Positions 1 through 12,481 of a DNA stretch of 64,000 bases are shown here, one piece after another (within the stretch, counting starts at the first letter, position 1; every line of letters begins with the position of its first letter). Below the pieces are notes generated by a model that was not told the DNA's origin, did not search any database, and was given only the letters and a program-made list of their open reading frames with translations. This DNA is from Escallonia rubra. Its lineage: Eukaryota > Streptophyta > Magnoliopsida > Escalloniales > Escalloniaceae. The position numbers were made by a program, and so were the translations under genes. Location: positions 62,001 to 126,000 of the forward strand of contig JAVXUO010001926.1 of assembly GCA_033065855.1 (NCBI GenBank), written 5' to 3'.

Positions 1-3000
1 TGACCCCTCTAAGATTGCGGCGGTGACTGATTGGCAGAGGCCTAGCACTGTTACTGAAGTAAGAAGCTTTTTGGGATTGGCAGGTTACTACCGTCGATTT
101 GTAGAAGGTTTTTCGAGAATAGCAATGCCTTTGACTCAGTTGACTAAGAAGAACACCCGATTTGTTTGGAGTGAGGAGTGTGAAGCTAGTTTTCAAGAAC
201 TGAAGAAGAGGTTGGTGTCTGCACCTGTATTAACCTTACCATCTGGTTCTGGAGGTTTTGTGATATATAGTGATGCCTCCAAGAGAGGTTTAGGTTGTGT
301 TTTAATGCAGCATGGTAAGGTGATTGCCTATGCTTCTGGACAACTTAAGCCTTACGAGCAGAACTACCCCACCCATGATCTTGAGTTAGCAGCTGTGATA
401 TTTGCTTTGAAGATATGGAGGCACTACTTGTATGGTGAGACCTGTGAGATATATACTGACCATAAAAGTCTTAAGTATATTTTCACCCAGAAGGAGCTGA
501 ACATGAGACAGAGGCGTTGGTTGGAGCTTTTGAAAGACTATGATTGCACGATTCACTATCACCCGGGTAAGGCGAATGTCGTGGCCGACGCACTCAGTAG
601 GAAGAGCACAGGAAACCTAGCAGCACTTATCACCTGTCAACCTCAATTATTAGAAGACATGAAGAACCTGGATCTGGAGATCAGATGGCAAGATGGTGGA
701 GAGTACTTGGCTGCATTGCAGGTACAACCTACCTTGATTAACAGGATCAAGGAAGCTCAAGATGGAGACTCTGGTCTAGGTCGCATGACCGATACCATTA
801 ACAATGGAAAACAGTCTGAGTTAAGAGTTGATGAGCACGATGTAGTTTGGTTCCATAAGAGACTTTGTGTACCACCAGATATGTCCTTGAGGAGGGAATT
901 ATTGTCAGAGGCTCATAACTCTGGTTTCTCTATCCACCCATGAGGAACAAAGATGTATCATGACCTTAAGGAACATTTTTTGTGGAGCGGCATGAAGTCG
1001 GATATAGCAGAATTTGTCTCTCATTGCTTGGTCTGTCAAAGAGTGAAGACAGAGCATCAGAAGCCTAGCGGACCACTGCAGCCAATTGAGATTCCGAAGT
1101 GGAAGTGGGAGCATGTAACAACTGATTTTGTGGTAGGCTTACCGAGAACAGTCAAGGGTTTTGACACTATTTGGGTTATTGTTGATAGGTTGACAAAGTC
1201 TGCACATTTCCTTCCAATCCGAGCTACAGCACCATTATCTGAGCTAGTGAAAATATATATTGATGAGATAGTGAGATTGCATGGAGTACCATTATCAATA
1301 GTGTCAGATCGAGATCCGCATTTTACTTCAAAATTCTGGAGGAGCTTCCAGAATTCTATGGGTACCGATCTCTATTTTAGCACCGCTTACCACCCACAGA
1401 CAAATGGGCAGTCTGAACGTACTATTCAGACACTAGAGGACATGTTGAGAGCTTGCACACTAGATCTCAGGGGTAGCTGGTATAGCCATTTACCTTTAGT
1501 TGAGTTTGCCTACAATAACAGCTATCAGGCAAGTATTAAGATGGCACCGTTTGAGGCATTGTATGGACGGAGGTGCAGGACTCCACTATGCTGGGATGAG
1601 GTAGGAGAGAGACGATTATTGGGACCAGAGTTGGTACAGTTGACTACTCAAAAAGTTGATTTGATTCGGGAACGTCTCAAAGCAGCTCAGGACAGACAGC
1701 GTAGTTATACATCTCACCGTCGTCGCGAACTTGAATTTGAGGTGGGCGATCACGTGTTTTTGAGAGTTTCACCTTGGAAAGGGGTGATGCGTTTCGGTAA
1801 GAAGGGCAAGCTTAGCCCTAGATTTGTTGGGCCATTCGAGATTTTAGAGAGGATCGGTCCCGTGGCTTACAGAGTTGCACTGCCGCCAGAGCTTTCACAC
1901 ATTCATAATGTTTTCCATGTTTCGAATATGAGGAAGTATGTTTATGATCTGACACACATTGCGCCATATGAGCCTTTATCGGTACATGAGGACCTTTCTT
2001 ACGAATAGCAACCAGTAGAGATTCTTGACCGTCGTGATCAGGTGTTAAGGACGAAAGTCATTCCCTTAGTTAAGATTCTATGGCGAAACCACGAAATTGA
2101 GGAGGCTACTTGGGAACCTGAAGAATATATGCGACGTACTTATCCGCACCTTTTTGGCGTCTCAGGTACATTTTAATTCCGAGGACGGAATTTTTATTTA
2201 GGGGGGGAGGATGTTAGACCCCTCATATTTGAATGCTTAAAAAAAATTAAAAATTAAATTATAAAGTTTGGGACGTAATGGGTATTTTGAAATTCTATTT
2301 GTTTTAGGAATATAAATATATATATTATTTTGGTGTCTGATAGTTACGTACATTCATAGGAGCACACCAAAGTTCAGAAAAGTCTCCAGGAAATCATTAG
2401 GAAGAGCCTTTTGAGAGTTTGATCATTGTTCGAGGTAAGAATTTATTTTTGGGTATCAAATTGAGGTTTGTAGTTAGAATCCTTACGAATTTTTGTTATT
2501 GTTGGAACTCTAATTTTAACTTTTGGGTATATTGATTTTTAGGGATTTTGATATAATTGATTCAGGAGATTAAAGTTTTGTGATTGAATTGCACAATTGG
2601 AGGTAAGGGTTTACCTTATGAATTTAAATCAGCGTTGGACCGATCAATCATAATTGTGTATGAATTTTCTTCTTCCGTCTGGTCATTGGGATTGGAGAAT
2701 TAATTTTTCTTTTCTATGAAATCGTAATTCTTGTGTTAACGTTCGACTGTGTAGTCCCAATTTCAGATCGCCTCTTATAGTCTCAAACTCTGTGCGAGCA
2801 TTCTGCTTCTTCCTTTTTTTTGTTTCTTCTCCAATTCTGTCTCGATTTCTGTACCAGCATTGTGTTTTTCTTTAATTCTGCTTCAGTGATGCTTGTACTG
2901 AGTATGATGCATCTTTCCGGAATTTAATGGTTTGTTGGAGTCTATGATTGAACTTATGATTAGATGATGATTACCCTAAACATTCTTTTTCTTTTGAAAA

Positions 3001-4134
3001 CCACCATTCGGCCAAAGCTAGTTCTTTACTTGCAAATTTCAGCCTTCTATTCTACATAGATGTCATGCCATGTGTCACCCTGATTAGGCATGATACCTTA
3101 TTCTGTTATTGTTTTTGTAAACAGTTGTTATTTTCTTTGTTATTCGATCGTTATGGGGATAATAAACATTTATTTAAGCGATAAAACTTTCATTGAACTC
3201 GTATTTGCCTCCTCTTTAGTTTGTATACAAAATTTGGTATATTCAAATAGCATGTATAATAACCACCTTGTTGTACGTATATCCATTTATGTTTCGCCAC
3301 ATGACTTTGTGCAATTATTGAGTGACACTAAGCGTGAGCCTTAGGCCACTAAGTGTATTTGACCAACACATTTACATCATCCGGGTGACTTGTTGATGTC
3401 TCGATTTGTTTATTGATTTAATGTATGAGTAATTCTATGAGCCATGTCACAGTGTACGTGACACTTTCTGTTTCTGACTTACCCACGTGGATTGGAACGT
3501 GGGCTAGCTCAGTGAGATGAGCTAGAGATCGCGATCTTATTTTCTGAACCTGGTTCCACGTGTCAGTGATGACATGTGTGACCTTATTCTGAATGGTTCT
3601 TTAGTGTCAGTTTCTGTATAAGAATACATTTTAAAATTTTGTCTTTCTACGAAACATATTTTGTATTTTGGCAATTCTGGTTCGTATACGTTCTGTTAAA
3701 ATTCTGTACGTCCGATCTTGTTTTCTCAGATATCTTTGTATCCCATTTTGATTGGTCCGTTGAGCGACCTTACTGGGCATTTGGCTCACCCCCCCTTATT
3801 ATTTTACTTTCAGGTGATCAGTAGAGGGGATTGGATTACGGGCCTAGCAAATTTGACTGAGAGCTAGCGGTTTAATCTCATAGCTACTTTGATTAATTGT
3901 TTTTAGAAATTATAATAAGAGGAAATATTTGGATTTCGATGTTTCATTTGGAACTCCTGGTAGGAGTAAATTCGGGATTGAATTACTGTTTAGGCCTATT
4001 TGACATTTAATTGTGTAAATTGGAGATTTTCTGATTAGATGCTCTGAATAACCTGTTTGAGAGACTTTTGGAAATTTGAGGTTTTCTGACTCTGTTTATT
4101 TAATATTAATGCTCCGAAAATTCGGGGCGTTACA
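1..4134 (+). mobile_element. Ty3/gypsy chromovirus fossil, 3' part (Tekay/Del-like)
   Basis: This is the 3' portion of an LTR retrotransposon that runs off the left edge. In order it shows the end of reverse transcriptase, an RNase H domain (about 250-620, with YSDAS, DLELAAV and YTDHKSL acidic motifs and the [15 protein letters not shown] tail), an integrase (about 960-1700, with the zinc-binding HCLVC, the catalytic TDF and SDRDP blocks and a GQSERTIQ helix), and a chromodomain-like C-terminus (about 2010-2170, with ILWRNHEIEEATWEP). A purine-rich tract precedes the 3' LTR. The reading frame is interrupted about twice in the visible part, so the copy looks dead but fairly young. Its right end lies in a minus-strand Ty3 element, which makes it a nested insertion. 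The assignment to the Tekay/Del chromovirus group is from domain order and motif style. Confidence 0.93.
2212..4134 (+). repeat. 3' LTR of the plus-strand Ty3 element
   Basis: The LTR starts with TGTTAGACCCC right after a G-rich polypurine tract (about 2200-2211) and ends with GGGGCGTTACA, giving the canonical TG...CA ends and a length of about 1.92 kb. A TATA-like stretch lies about 100 bp inside the left end (about 2308-2325), which is where the element promoter would be. The matching 5' LTR is outside the window, so age and target duplication cannot be read. The open frames inside it are short and have no protein character. Confidence 0.85.
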
Positions 4135-5920
4135 AGAACAATTACACAAACCCAATCTAATCAAATTACCTACATTCGGGTAAAGTTCTCAAATGTTTCA
4201 CATACCAAAAGAAAATGCTCTTAACTTATGTCCGACTTAAACCACGACCAAACTAAAATAACATACTCAACCATTTTCGTTCATTAGAACCAAGATACAT
4301 GCCTACAATACTAAATCAGAAAACACCTTTGCAAGTTTTGGAAGGAATAGAAAGCGCACCGTAACCACTGAATCGGATGCCTGCGAGTCCTGCTGGGTTT
4401 TTGCAAGAACCTTTGTCGTTGCCCGGGGTTCTGTTGCATCCTCATTTGGTTGACTCTGTGGCCCGATTCTAGGGCAATCCCTAACGAAATGGCCCTCTTG
4501 TCCACATGAGAAACATTCCTTCATTTTCCACCTACATAGTCGACCATGATGAAAGTGATTACACCTGCGGCATGGCAGCGATCTAGATTTTCTGCTCTTC
4601 CAAGGTGCTGAGTTTCTTTGAAAGTTCTTCCATTGGCTATTCGAAGTTTTGTGCATTTCCTTTCGCGGAAAGGCGTTATCTTCCTTAAGTCTATTTCTCG
4701 CTGCTGCTCTAATTCTATCTCGCGTATTCCATTCTCTGCCAGATGTAGGTGCCCATATGGCCCTAGAATGTGGATTCGTCAATGTCCTTAGGTTAGACCC
4801 TTGAGGTTGCTCGGTCGACGATGTCTTCTGGGATAACGAGAAGTTTCCCTTGTCCATAGAAGGTACGATAGGGGCTTCTTGTCTAGACATCCTACAGCTA
4901 AAGCAAAAAAGAGGTCATCAGATTAAAGGCGTAATATATCTCACTTATGTAAATCAACAAGTACAATGTGTTTGAAGTTCACTAACCAAAACCATGAGAT
5001 CACCTAGTGGTGAATATTCCTCCCATCTATTTTTATTAGTCTGACACCAAAATAAATACCATAAGGCAACCTATGAAGCATAATACTTGGACTTAGTCAA
5101 TATGTTTAACCAATGTCTATGTGCACTTACACATCACACCCCAGACTGAAAACTCTGACCACAATGCTTTCGTTACGCATTCTAACACCTCAAAACAACC
5201 AGTTCAAACTGTTGCCAAAATCCAACACAGAGAAAAGTATCACCTTAAAAGTACCCAAAATATAGTTACACACATATATCACGCATCCATCAAAGTTTAA
5301 ATCTCTAATCTACCACATCATTTACATCTCTCAATCACAACACAGCCTATAGCCACTAGCTGTTAGAGCTATTCATAAGAAGATCATAATCCTATTCCTC
5401 CATCATCTTCTTCGGGTACTGTTAAAAATCTTTCAATTCGAAAGGCAAGTAGTATCGGTCAACTACTGCGTAATTGGCCCAAATCTCAATCTTATGCTGA
5501 AACATCAGATAAAAAATGGTCAAAACATAACCCATCTTTTCAAAGTCTAATCTCAATCACATATTATCTTAGGCTTAGGAGTCTACAGTATCTTAGCTTA
5601 AGCCCTAACTACCACCAGATTGTACAGTTTTAGCTTAATAACCAATCACTTAACCTTTTCTCAAACTTGTAATAAGAACACGTATCAACAAATTCCTAAA
5701 ATCACTTAGTCAAAGCCTTTTCCTTTCCCATCTCACTTCACTCTTATTAGCCTAGAAACGAGTCTACAGAATCATATAAGCTTCAAAGCGCAAGTCAAAA
5801 CATCAATCACAATCATGGCAACTTCGAGTATTTCACCACACTACGTAATTCATCACTTAGGATGCTATAACCTAACCAGCGGAATCATTACTTAAACTCT
5901 AATATCCCAAAACCGTAATA

Positions 5921-5931
5921 CTCTGATACCA
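5921..5931 (-). other. Primer-binding site (initiator tRNA-Met type)
   Basis: The minus-strand sequence is TGGTATCAGAG, the standard plant LTR-retrotransposon primer-binding site complementary to the 3' end of initiator tRNA-Met. It lies four bases inside the LTR end at 5936 and fixes the orientation of this element as minus. Confidence 0.85.
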
Positions 5932-5935
5932 TTTT

Positions 5936-8534
5936 TGTCGCGACCTGAACCCATGGGTGAACCAATGAGTTAGGTCCGTGACCAGCCACAGGCCTATCCG
6001 AACATCCACCCAGGGCTCTGCCAGGCATCACTACAACCTGTACACAAGAATCTATAACCAAGTAATTTAAATCTATCTCCTTAATAATATTTCTAAAATC
6101 ACGCTTATAAGTTCTCAATGAATCTCCAATGACATTCTTTATTTAACAACTAAGATGGGTCATTTTAAATCCGGTGGAGATCTAAGCTCCGAAAAATCTC
6201 AAATTACAACTTTAGTACTAGCACTCCACCAAATGATTTATTAAATAATCTAAGAGGACTACAACTCCTCTAGCAGTCGTCTACCATAGCTACATCCTCG
6301 TGGCCCTCATCAGTGCCGATTCCATCTAGATAATCACCAGAAAACATTTATAAAAGAGTGAGCTTGGGGCCTAGTAAGTACACATACCACATTCCTAAAA
6401 TAGGTTTTGGGATTCATAGAAGCATGCCATGGTTTCTCTTCGATTTAAAATTGGTAAACATTTTCACAGAAGATACTATACATATATACTTATGAAAGCA
6501 ATTCATCCAATATTTTCAGAACATAGGCATGACATTAAGAAGGCTCATTAACAACTATCACAGTTCATCATAACTTTGGTATGTTGCGGTCAGTGTACAT
6601 TCCCCCCTGACTAGGGCCCACAATCCTTACCCCTTCATGGGATAAATATTACTCGGTCATGGTATACGCCCCCCCTGATTAGGGCCCACAATCTCTACCC
6701 CTTCTTGGGATAAATATTATTGTGGACGCAAGAGCGAACCACGAGCAACAGTACTGTGCATCAACGTATCGTCCCGTCGACCAGGGCCCACAATCCAACT
6801 TTCTCCTGTGGATATGGGGCACAACAATCATGTCAGAAATATCGTCTTTTTTCAACAAAAGCGAACTTTAAAACACTCCTTAGAGAAATATTCCATGGCA
6901 TTTTTTATGCATTTTCTCATCAAACCAATTTACACAAAAAAATACAAATAAACAGTAGCACGTGAAAGTCTTTAAAACTTCTAATTGGAATAAATTGTTT
7001 ATAGATATACATAGAAGGAAAATAGGGTATACGGAGGAATATGGAAGGAGTACTTACCTCGCTGAATAATTGTTTTTGGTATTTGCTCAAAAGCCAATCC
7101 TAGCTCTTGTCTATCGAAACCTAAATAACAATTAACACGGATGTTATTCATTGCCGTTCGAGTACACCTAAGCATTAAGTTTTCCTCAACTAAGTGAAAT
7201 TACCAAACCGCCCCTCGACTTCAGTAAAATTCTTATTTACCCCCGACTCATAACGTACCGTTACATATGACGATATAAGCAGAAAGACTATTTTAAACAG
7301 CTAGGTGGGATTTTCAGACCATAATGGCCTCTCGGGAAATTCTCCGCTCGAATCCCTAAGTCGTTCCTTAAATTGAGCTCTAATGCTCATGTTTTCAAAA
7401 TATATCGAACAACGCCGGAATGCCACACAATTTTAGACACTTAAGCCTCTCAGTGTGTTTAGACCACTGTAAACTTTCCAGCTAAAATTAATTTTGTTTG
7501 TTATATCAAACAATTCAAAAGTCTATTTTCAAAATAAGGTCGTTTCAGACCTTTCCCATGCCTAGAAAAATCCCATAAATTTCTATATCGAATTCTTCAC
7601 AAAAATAATGGTAGTTTTAGTTTTGTACTTTGCCCAAATATGCTTAGAAGTGGCTTAAAAAGTCTTGGACAATTTACTAATCTATAATTCTGAAAACAGT
7701 ATTTTTCAGCAAACCCTAGTTTTATAGATTGACCATTTTGAGGAATAAACATGATGAATCTTAAACAACTCAAAACTAAAAAGTTAAATTATACTTTCTA
7801 AGGTTTTCAGAAATATAAAGATAAAAAAAATCCAATGATTGATGACTTCTCTACAGTAAATCGAAGTGGCTGATCAAAATAGCACATCTCTGTGCACACC
7901 AGTTTTGGTCAATGATTATTTTGCAGTAGAAATACTATGAATCTCAGACAAATATAAACTACAGACTTGAAGAGGACTCTACGGTAGATTGACTCTAAGA
8001 TCGATTTTCAATGTGCAACCGTGAGATTCTAAGAAAACTAAAAACTAAAGAGTTAAAGGCAAGATAATGAAGTTTTCAGAAAGGGTAAAATCATATTAAT
8101 CGGATTTAAAATAAAGGAGATATGACAAAAACCCTAACCCACTCTTAATCTGCTCTATAGCGGCCTTCTTCTCAAATACTACCGAAAGCTATCAATTCCA
8201 CACCAAATATACATATAAACGTCCAAATTCGTGGCTAAACTAAAGAGAAAGTTTATGGATTCCATTACCTTGAATTTTCCCTTGCTTAGCCTTGTTCCTC
8301 CTCTCTCTCTCCCTCTCTGGACTTCGTGTAAAGGGGGTGCCAGATTTGCTAGGACGGCCGCCCTCTTAAAACTTCCTTTATATATGGTTGCCCGAGGTTA
8401 GAATAATTCTAAAGACCCCCCACACTTAGCTAGTGTTCTCATCTCACCCACATTCCTCTTAAAAGATCACAATAATCTTAGATTAAGGTTAAAATAAAAA
8501 TTTCATCGACCAATGAAACATTCCGGGCATTACA
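5936..8534 (-). repeat. 5' LTR of the minus-strand Ty3 element
   Basis: Read on the plus strand it starts TGTCGCGACC and ends CCGGGCATTACA, so on the minus strand it runs TGTAATGCCC...CGCGACA. On the minus strand a TATATAAAG box lies about 150 bp inside the LTR start (about 8378-8388), matching the promoter position in the plus-strand element's LTR. A second possible outer boundary is the TTACA at 8841. I prefer 8534 because of the TATA spacing. The purine/pyrimidine run near 8300 lies downstream of the inferred promoter. Confidence 0.65.
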
Positions 8535-8841
8535 TTCTTCCAACCTCATTAATTTGCAACTTAGGAGCATTATACATTGTCACTAAAAGTCACAATCAAT
8601 ACCGTTGGCAATAATCGTCGCTAGAGACCCCAAATTAAATGTAGTTTTATAACTGACCCCGATTCACTAATCATCGCTAAAAGTCACTATAATAACAAAT
8701 ATCGATGCTAAGTATAAAATCGTTGCTAATTGTTGTCGATAAAATCTTAATTATGCACATCAACGCTAAATGTTACGTTCATAATCGTCACTAAATATAA
8801 ACTAATCGGCTAGGCATAAAATCAAGGTTCGGGGTATTACA
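8535..8841. repeat. Interspersed repeat with recurring CGTCGCTAA-like motifs
   Basis: About 300 bp contain many variants of the words 'atcgtcgcta', 'atcgctaaaagtcac' and 'cgttgctaa' in both orientations. Such words are typical of the subterminal repeat zones of CACTA/En-Spm elements. The piece ends in GGGGTATTACA, so it could instead be an outer part of the neighbouring LTR. No coding potential was seen. Confidence 0.35.
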
Positions 8842-10045
8842 AGCTCGGCCTAAGCTCCCCCTTGGGGGTAAGCCTGTGGCCTTCCCCTAGGGGGTTAGCC
8901 TAAGCTCCCCTTTTGGCGTTGGCCTGAGGCCTTCCCTTAGGGGTGTCGGCTCGAGACTTCCCCTTATTCAGGGGTCGTCCTAAGGCCTTCCCTTGGATGG
9001 GGAGGTTGGCTAGAGCCCCTCCTTAGGGGCTTCTTCTCCTTGCCCATTAACGTCGCCTCTCCTTGGGGGCTCCCAGCTCCCCATTCTTATGTTCTTCTGT
9101 CCTTAGGACTCATAGCTCCCTATCCTTAGTCTCTACTCTCTTTGAGGATCTCTTTGCTCCATGACCTCCATCGTTATGCCCATGTACTGTGATGTATGAC
9201 TGCACCTAAGCGCCGTCTCCGCACAAGGTGCTGCAGCACTGTACCCCGTCGCCGCGCCAAAGTGCCATGACGAAGGACCATTCCTGAGCACTGTGACGAC
9301 CTATGTGTTCACCGAGGCCTGTCACTGCGCCTTAGCTCTGCCTCCTGTTATTCGTGCCATTGGCATTACTTTACTTCTCTTGGTTGTGCACACACATTAT
9401 GGCCATGTCACATGACCCCACACGATACTTGTTCACTGCCCTCTCTGTGACATCTCCATTGAGCCTGCCCCTGGCACCGCACATCACGCTGCGCCTATGC
9501 ATCACGCCACTTATACAGTCGTGTCATCAGTACTCTGCCACACTACCACGCCCTTAGCATTGATCCATCTCTTCACCACAACAAGCATGCCTTGCCTTGT
9601 GTACTCACGTGAGAATAAGCATGCTTGAGTTGTGACCCCGTCACATTCACATTACGAGTGAACAATGATGCCCCAAAGATCATGACTCGGTCACTCTGTG
9701 GGAACAAGTCTCCGGAGGGCATCACACCTAGTCCATCTGGCATTTGGGCATCGAGGCCTCGCCACCACTGATATCTCACCTTTTCACTATAGAATTTTTG
9801 AACCAAATATTCTAGAGAAAACCTTAGCTTGAACTATTGACTGTTGGACCATATGCGCCGCGTGCATTCGCCCTCATAGCACTATCATTCCCCGAGTTCT
9901 ATCTGGAAAGCCCTGATCTCTGGCCCTTGCTCCACCCTTGCTCTGTCGCACATAGGTATACTTCTCAGCTGACTCGAACTCGGAGTGTATTCTTTATAGC
10001 ACCTCTACATATACTACGAACTCACTTCCTTGACTTCACGGAATA
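8842..10045 (+). repeat. GC-rich LTR fragment, related to 37.2-39.5 kb
   Basis: The segment begins with repeats of the type 'ggccttcccctaggggg' and continues through CpG-rich DNA. Several stretches match the region at 37.2-39.5 kb in the same order: the 'gggaacaagtctccggaggg' block near 9700 (compare 38763), 'ccttgctccacccttgctctgtc' near 9927 (compare 39364), and 'cagctgactcgaactcgga' near 9968 (compare 39404). The promoter-bearing middle of that other copy is missing here. It is interpreted as a decayed solo LTR or LTR fragment. The open frames in it are shadows of GC-rich DNA. Confidence 0.6.
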
Positions 10046-10114
10046 ACCATTTTATGGCCGTAACAATCTTAATCTCTAGTCTATCAATAATTTTAGTAAC
10101 AAATCAGCCATTAC

Positions 10115-10659
10115 TAGGGCTGCAATTTGGGTTGGAGTTTTATGGGTTTAACCAACCCCACCCAAAATAATGTAAGCTTTTACCCAATCTAATCCACTGA
10201 AAAAATGGGTTAGGATGGGTTGAGCTCATATAATAGTGAGTTATTTTGGTTGGGCTTTTAAAATCCATTTGAGTAAACACTTATATTTTAAACCACCACC
10301 ACAACCGTCATATTGTCGGCAGCCGGCAGCCACGGCCACCACCGCCTGCCACTGGCAGCCGCCTACAGTCGCCACCGCCGCCACGTGTAGCCGACAGCCT
10401 CCTCAACCCCTTGCCACCACTGCTACCGGTAGCCATCACAGACGACTACCACTCCATTCTTTTGTTAAGATTAAAAAAAAAATTACTTAATTTTGATCAA
10501 TTCAATGAAAGCCAAATATACTTAACTCAACTCAACCCAACCCAACCCAACCCTATTAATTCTATTTTTCATGGGTTATGCTCGTCGAGTTTTTAAAGCA
10601 CATGAATTTTCTTGAATCGGGTATAACCCCAACCCACCCAAGTTGCACTTGCACTCATA
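10115..10659. mobile_element. hAT-like non-autonomous element with GC-rich core
   Basis: The left end reads TAGGGCTGCAATTTGGGTTG and the right end, reverse complemented, reads TATGAGTGCAAG and then TTGGGTGGGTTGG, the TAGGG(C/G)TG-type terminal style of plant hAT elements. The flanking 8-mers (gccattac and gtcataaa) match only in part, so the target duplication is decayed or the right boundary is slightly off. The middle (about 10270-10450) is a run of CCACCG/GCCACC triplets. No transposase is present. Confidence 0.45.
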
Positions 10660-12481
10660 GTCATAAACCAATGCCAATAAGATAGATTGAACTGGGCTTC
10701 AGCGTATATGATGGGCTTTTATAAAGTGGGTAGACTGAAATATCTCTGCTACCCGGAGTAGGGTCTTTCAAGCAAGCCGTGGCCTTGCGTTCTTAAGAAA
10801 GAATAAATTGAGTAGTTCTTCAATCTTAATTTTCTTTATGCTGTAAAAGACCTAATATTGGGACCTTATTCCAACTTGTTTTGTAAAACGTTTTGGTTAA
10901 TAATATTCACCATGAAAGGGAAAAGAAGCTTAATAAACAAATAGGTTTACAATTGGCTTCCTACTGGCATGTCTTTTAGAGCACACAGTGTACACTGAGA
11001 GTATGCTCTCTCCATATGTGAATTAGGGTTGCAATAATTTCTCTGGGTCCATGTTCATTAGAAAACGCTATGCTTGCATTTAATGATTATTTGTTATAAT
11101 TTCTATTATGAATAATTGAACAATAGGGCATCAAATATCTCATTATCTAAATCGAGTACACCTATCGGAATACTTAATTAGTGAAAATTTGCATATCTGC
11201 GTAAAGTTCCCAAAGAGGAATTAAAGACTTGGTCATTAATAAGTTCGCTAAGCCGCAGCAAAATCCTTAATTCGGGAATTGGCTAGGACTATGAAGTAGG
11301 AACCGAGCGGAATAAGTTATCGGCGAGTGAAAAAATGAAGCTTGATTCGTTTATCCGGCAAACCAACTTGAGACAAGCACGTAATGATAAATTAAGATTC
11401 TAGCTCCAATAAGTTGATTCATTTACTCGTCCTAAGAGCAGTATGTTAACAAGAAGAAGTTGTTACAATCATGATGATACAGGTTGCAAATTGTACTGCC
11501 CAAGCAATTAATATTGTATATCCACCAACGCTGCTCCAACTTAACAAGTTAGTTTGCATTAAATTAGTTTCCAAAAATAAGCTCCCCATACAGATAACAA
11601 AGGGAAACATTAGAACAGATGCAGGACCTCTCTATTCTAAAAAGAACGGACGGCTCTAACTAGATCATATTATTTTGTCCAATCTTAGAGACAAAGTCTT
11701 TCATCTCAATGGACCGACATGATTCCTCGCTGTTTTTTCACGTGTAGCTCTTTCCAAAGAAATCAATCTCTCCCAGGGATCAATGCATTAGAGCACAAGG
11801 TAGGGTTCAGGTTGGAGATGGTACCACTACTATAGACATACGACACAGGAAATGATTAATCAGGACCTGTTGAGTGCACTCCAATCCACTTCCTAGCAGA
11901 GGGTGAGTCTTGCATGAAACAAGGACTCTTGAGCATAAAGCAACTTATCTATTGAATCAATGTCCCCCTGAAAGAGCAATTAGTAATGACTATAGATTAA
12001 TAAGATAAAGGTGGAGTCACAGGGCTACCCATCTTGAAAATCCAAGCATCGTCCATAGTTCTAAAACTAACTTGTGAAAAGGAGGAATTTGATTACCAGG
12101 ATGGGAAGAAGCAAGAACTGTAAGAAGAAGAAAGCAACTGCCTATGTCATTAGTATTGAAGACCAGAATCCACTACTTTTTTTCTGATAACTGATACCAA
12201 CTGGTAAACTACAAATTAAATTCCAAAAAACGCCAAAGGGGCCCATCCATACAAGAAAGCAGAACCACACTCTTTGATATCCCATTGAGTTGACTGAGAT
12301 CTCTTCTCCAAGTCTCAATATGATCATTACTTACCTATAAAGATCATGATCAAAAAGTCCTAAGAGAGCAAACAATTTAAGGATGTGATTCATGGTAAAA
12401 CAAGAATTCAAGAAGCAAGAAAGTGATAATGCAGCAGGCGTAGAGTGTTGTACCTTATGCGTCGCCCATTAATCGGAGTAT
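10660..12481. other. Intergenic region downstream of the TCP gene
   Basis: No protein-like reading frame or RNA gene was seen. The part nearest the TCP stop codon (about 12100-12481) presumably includes its 3' untranslated region, because the gene is read on the minus strand. The rest is ordinary moderately AT-rich DNA with no repeat that I can delimit. Confidence 0.5.

Larger units (their letters stand above)
4135..8534 (-). mobile_element. Ty3/gypsy element fossil, 5' part (LTR, PBS, gag)
   Basis: On the minus strand the order is 5' LTR (8534 down to 5936), a primer-binding site complementary to initiator tRNA-Met, and then gag. The most readable gag piece is about 4303-4890, with a basic, serine-rich stretch and a CCHC zinc knuckle of the form CFSCGQEGHFVRDC. 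The region between the PBS and that piece is gag-length but degenerate. Protease and pol are absent because the plus-strand element's LTR ends at 4134, inside this element. The copy is broken in several places and is older than the element inserted into it. Confidence 0.8.
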
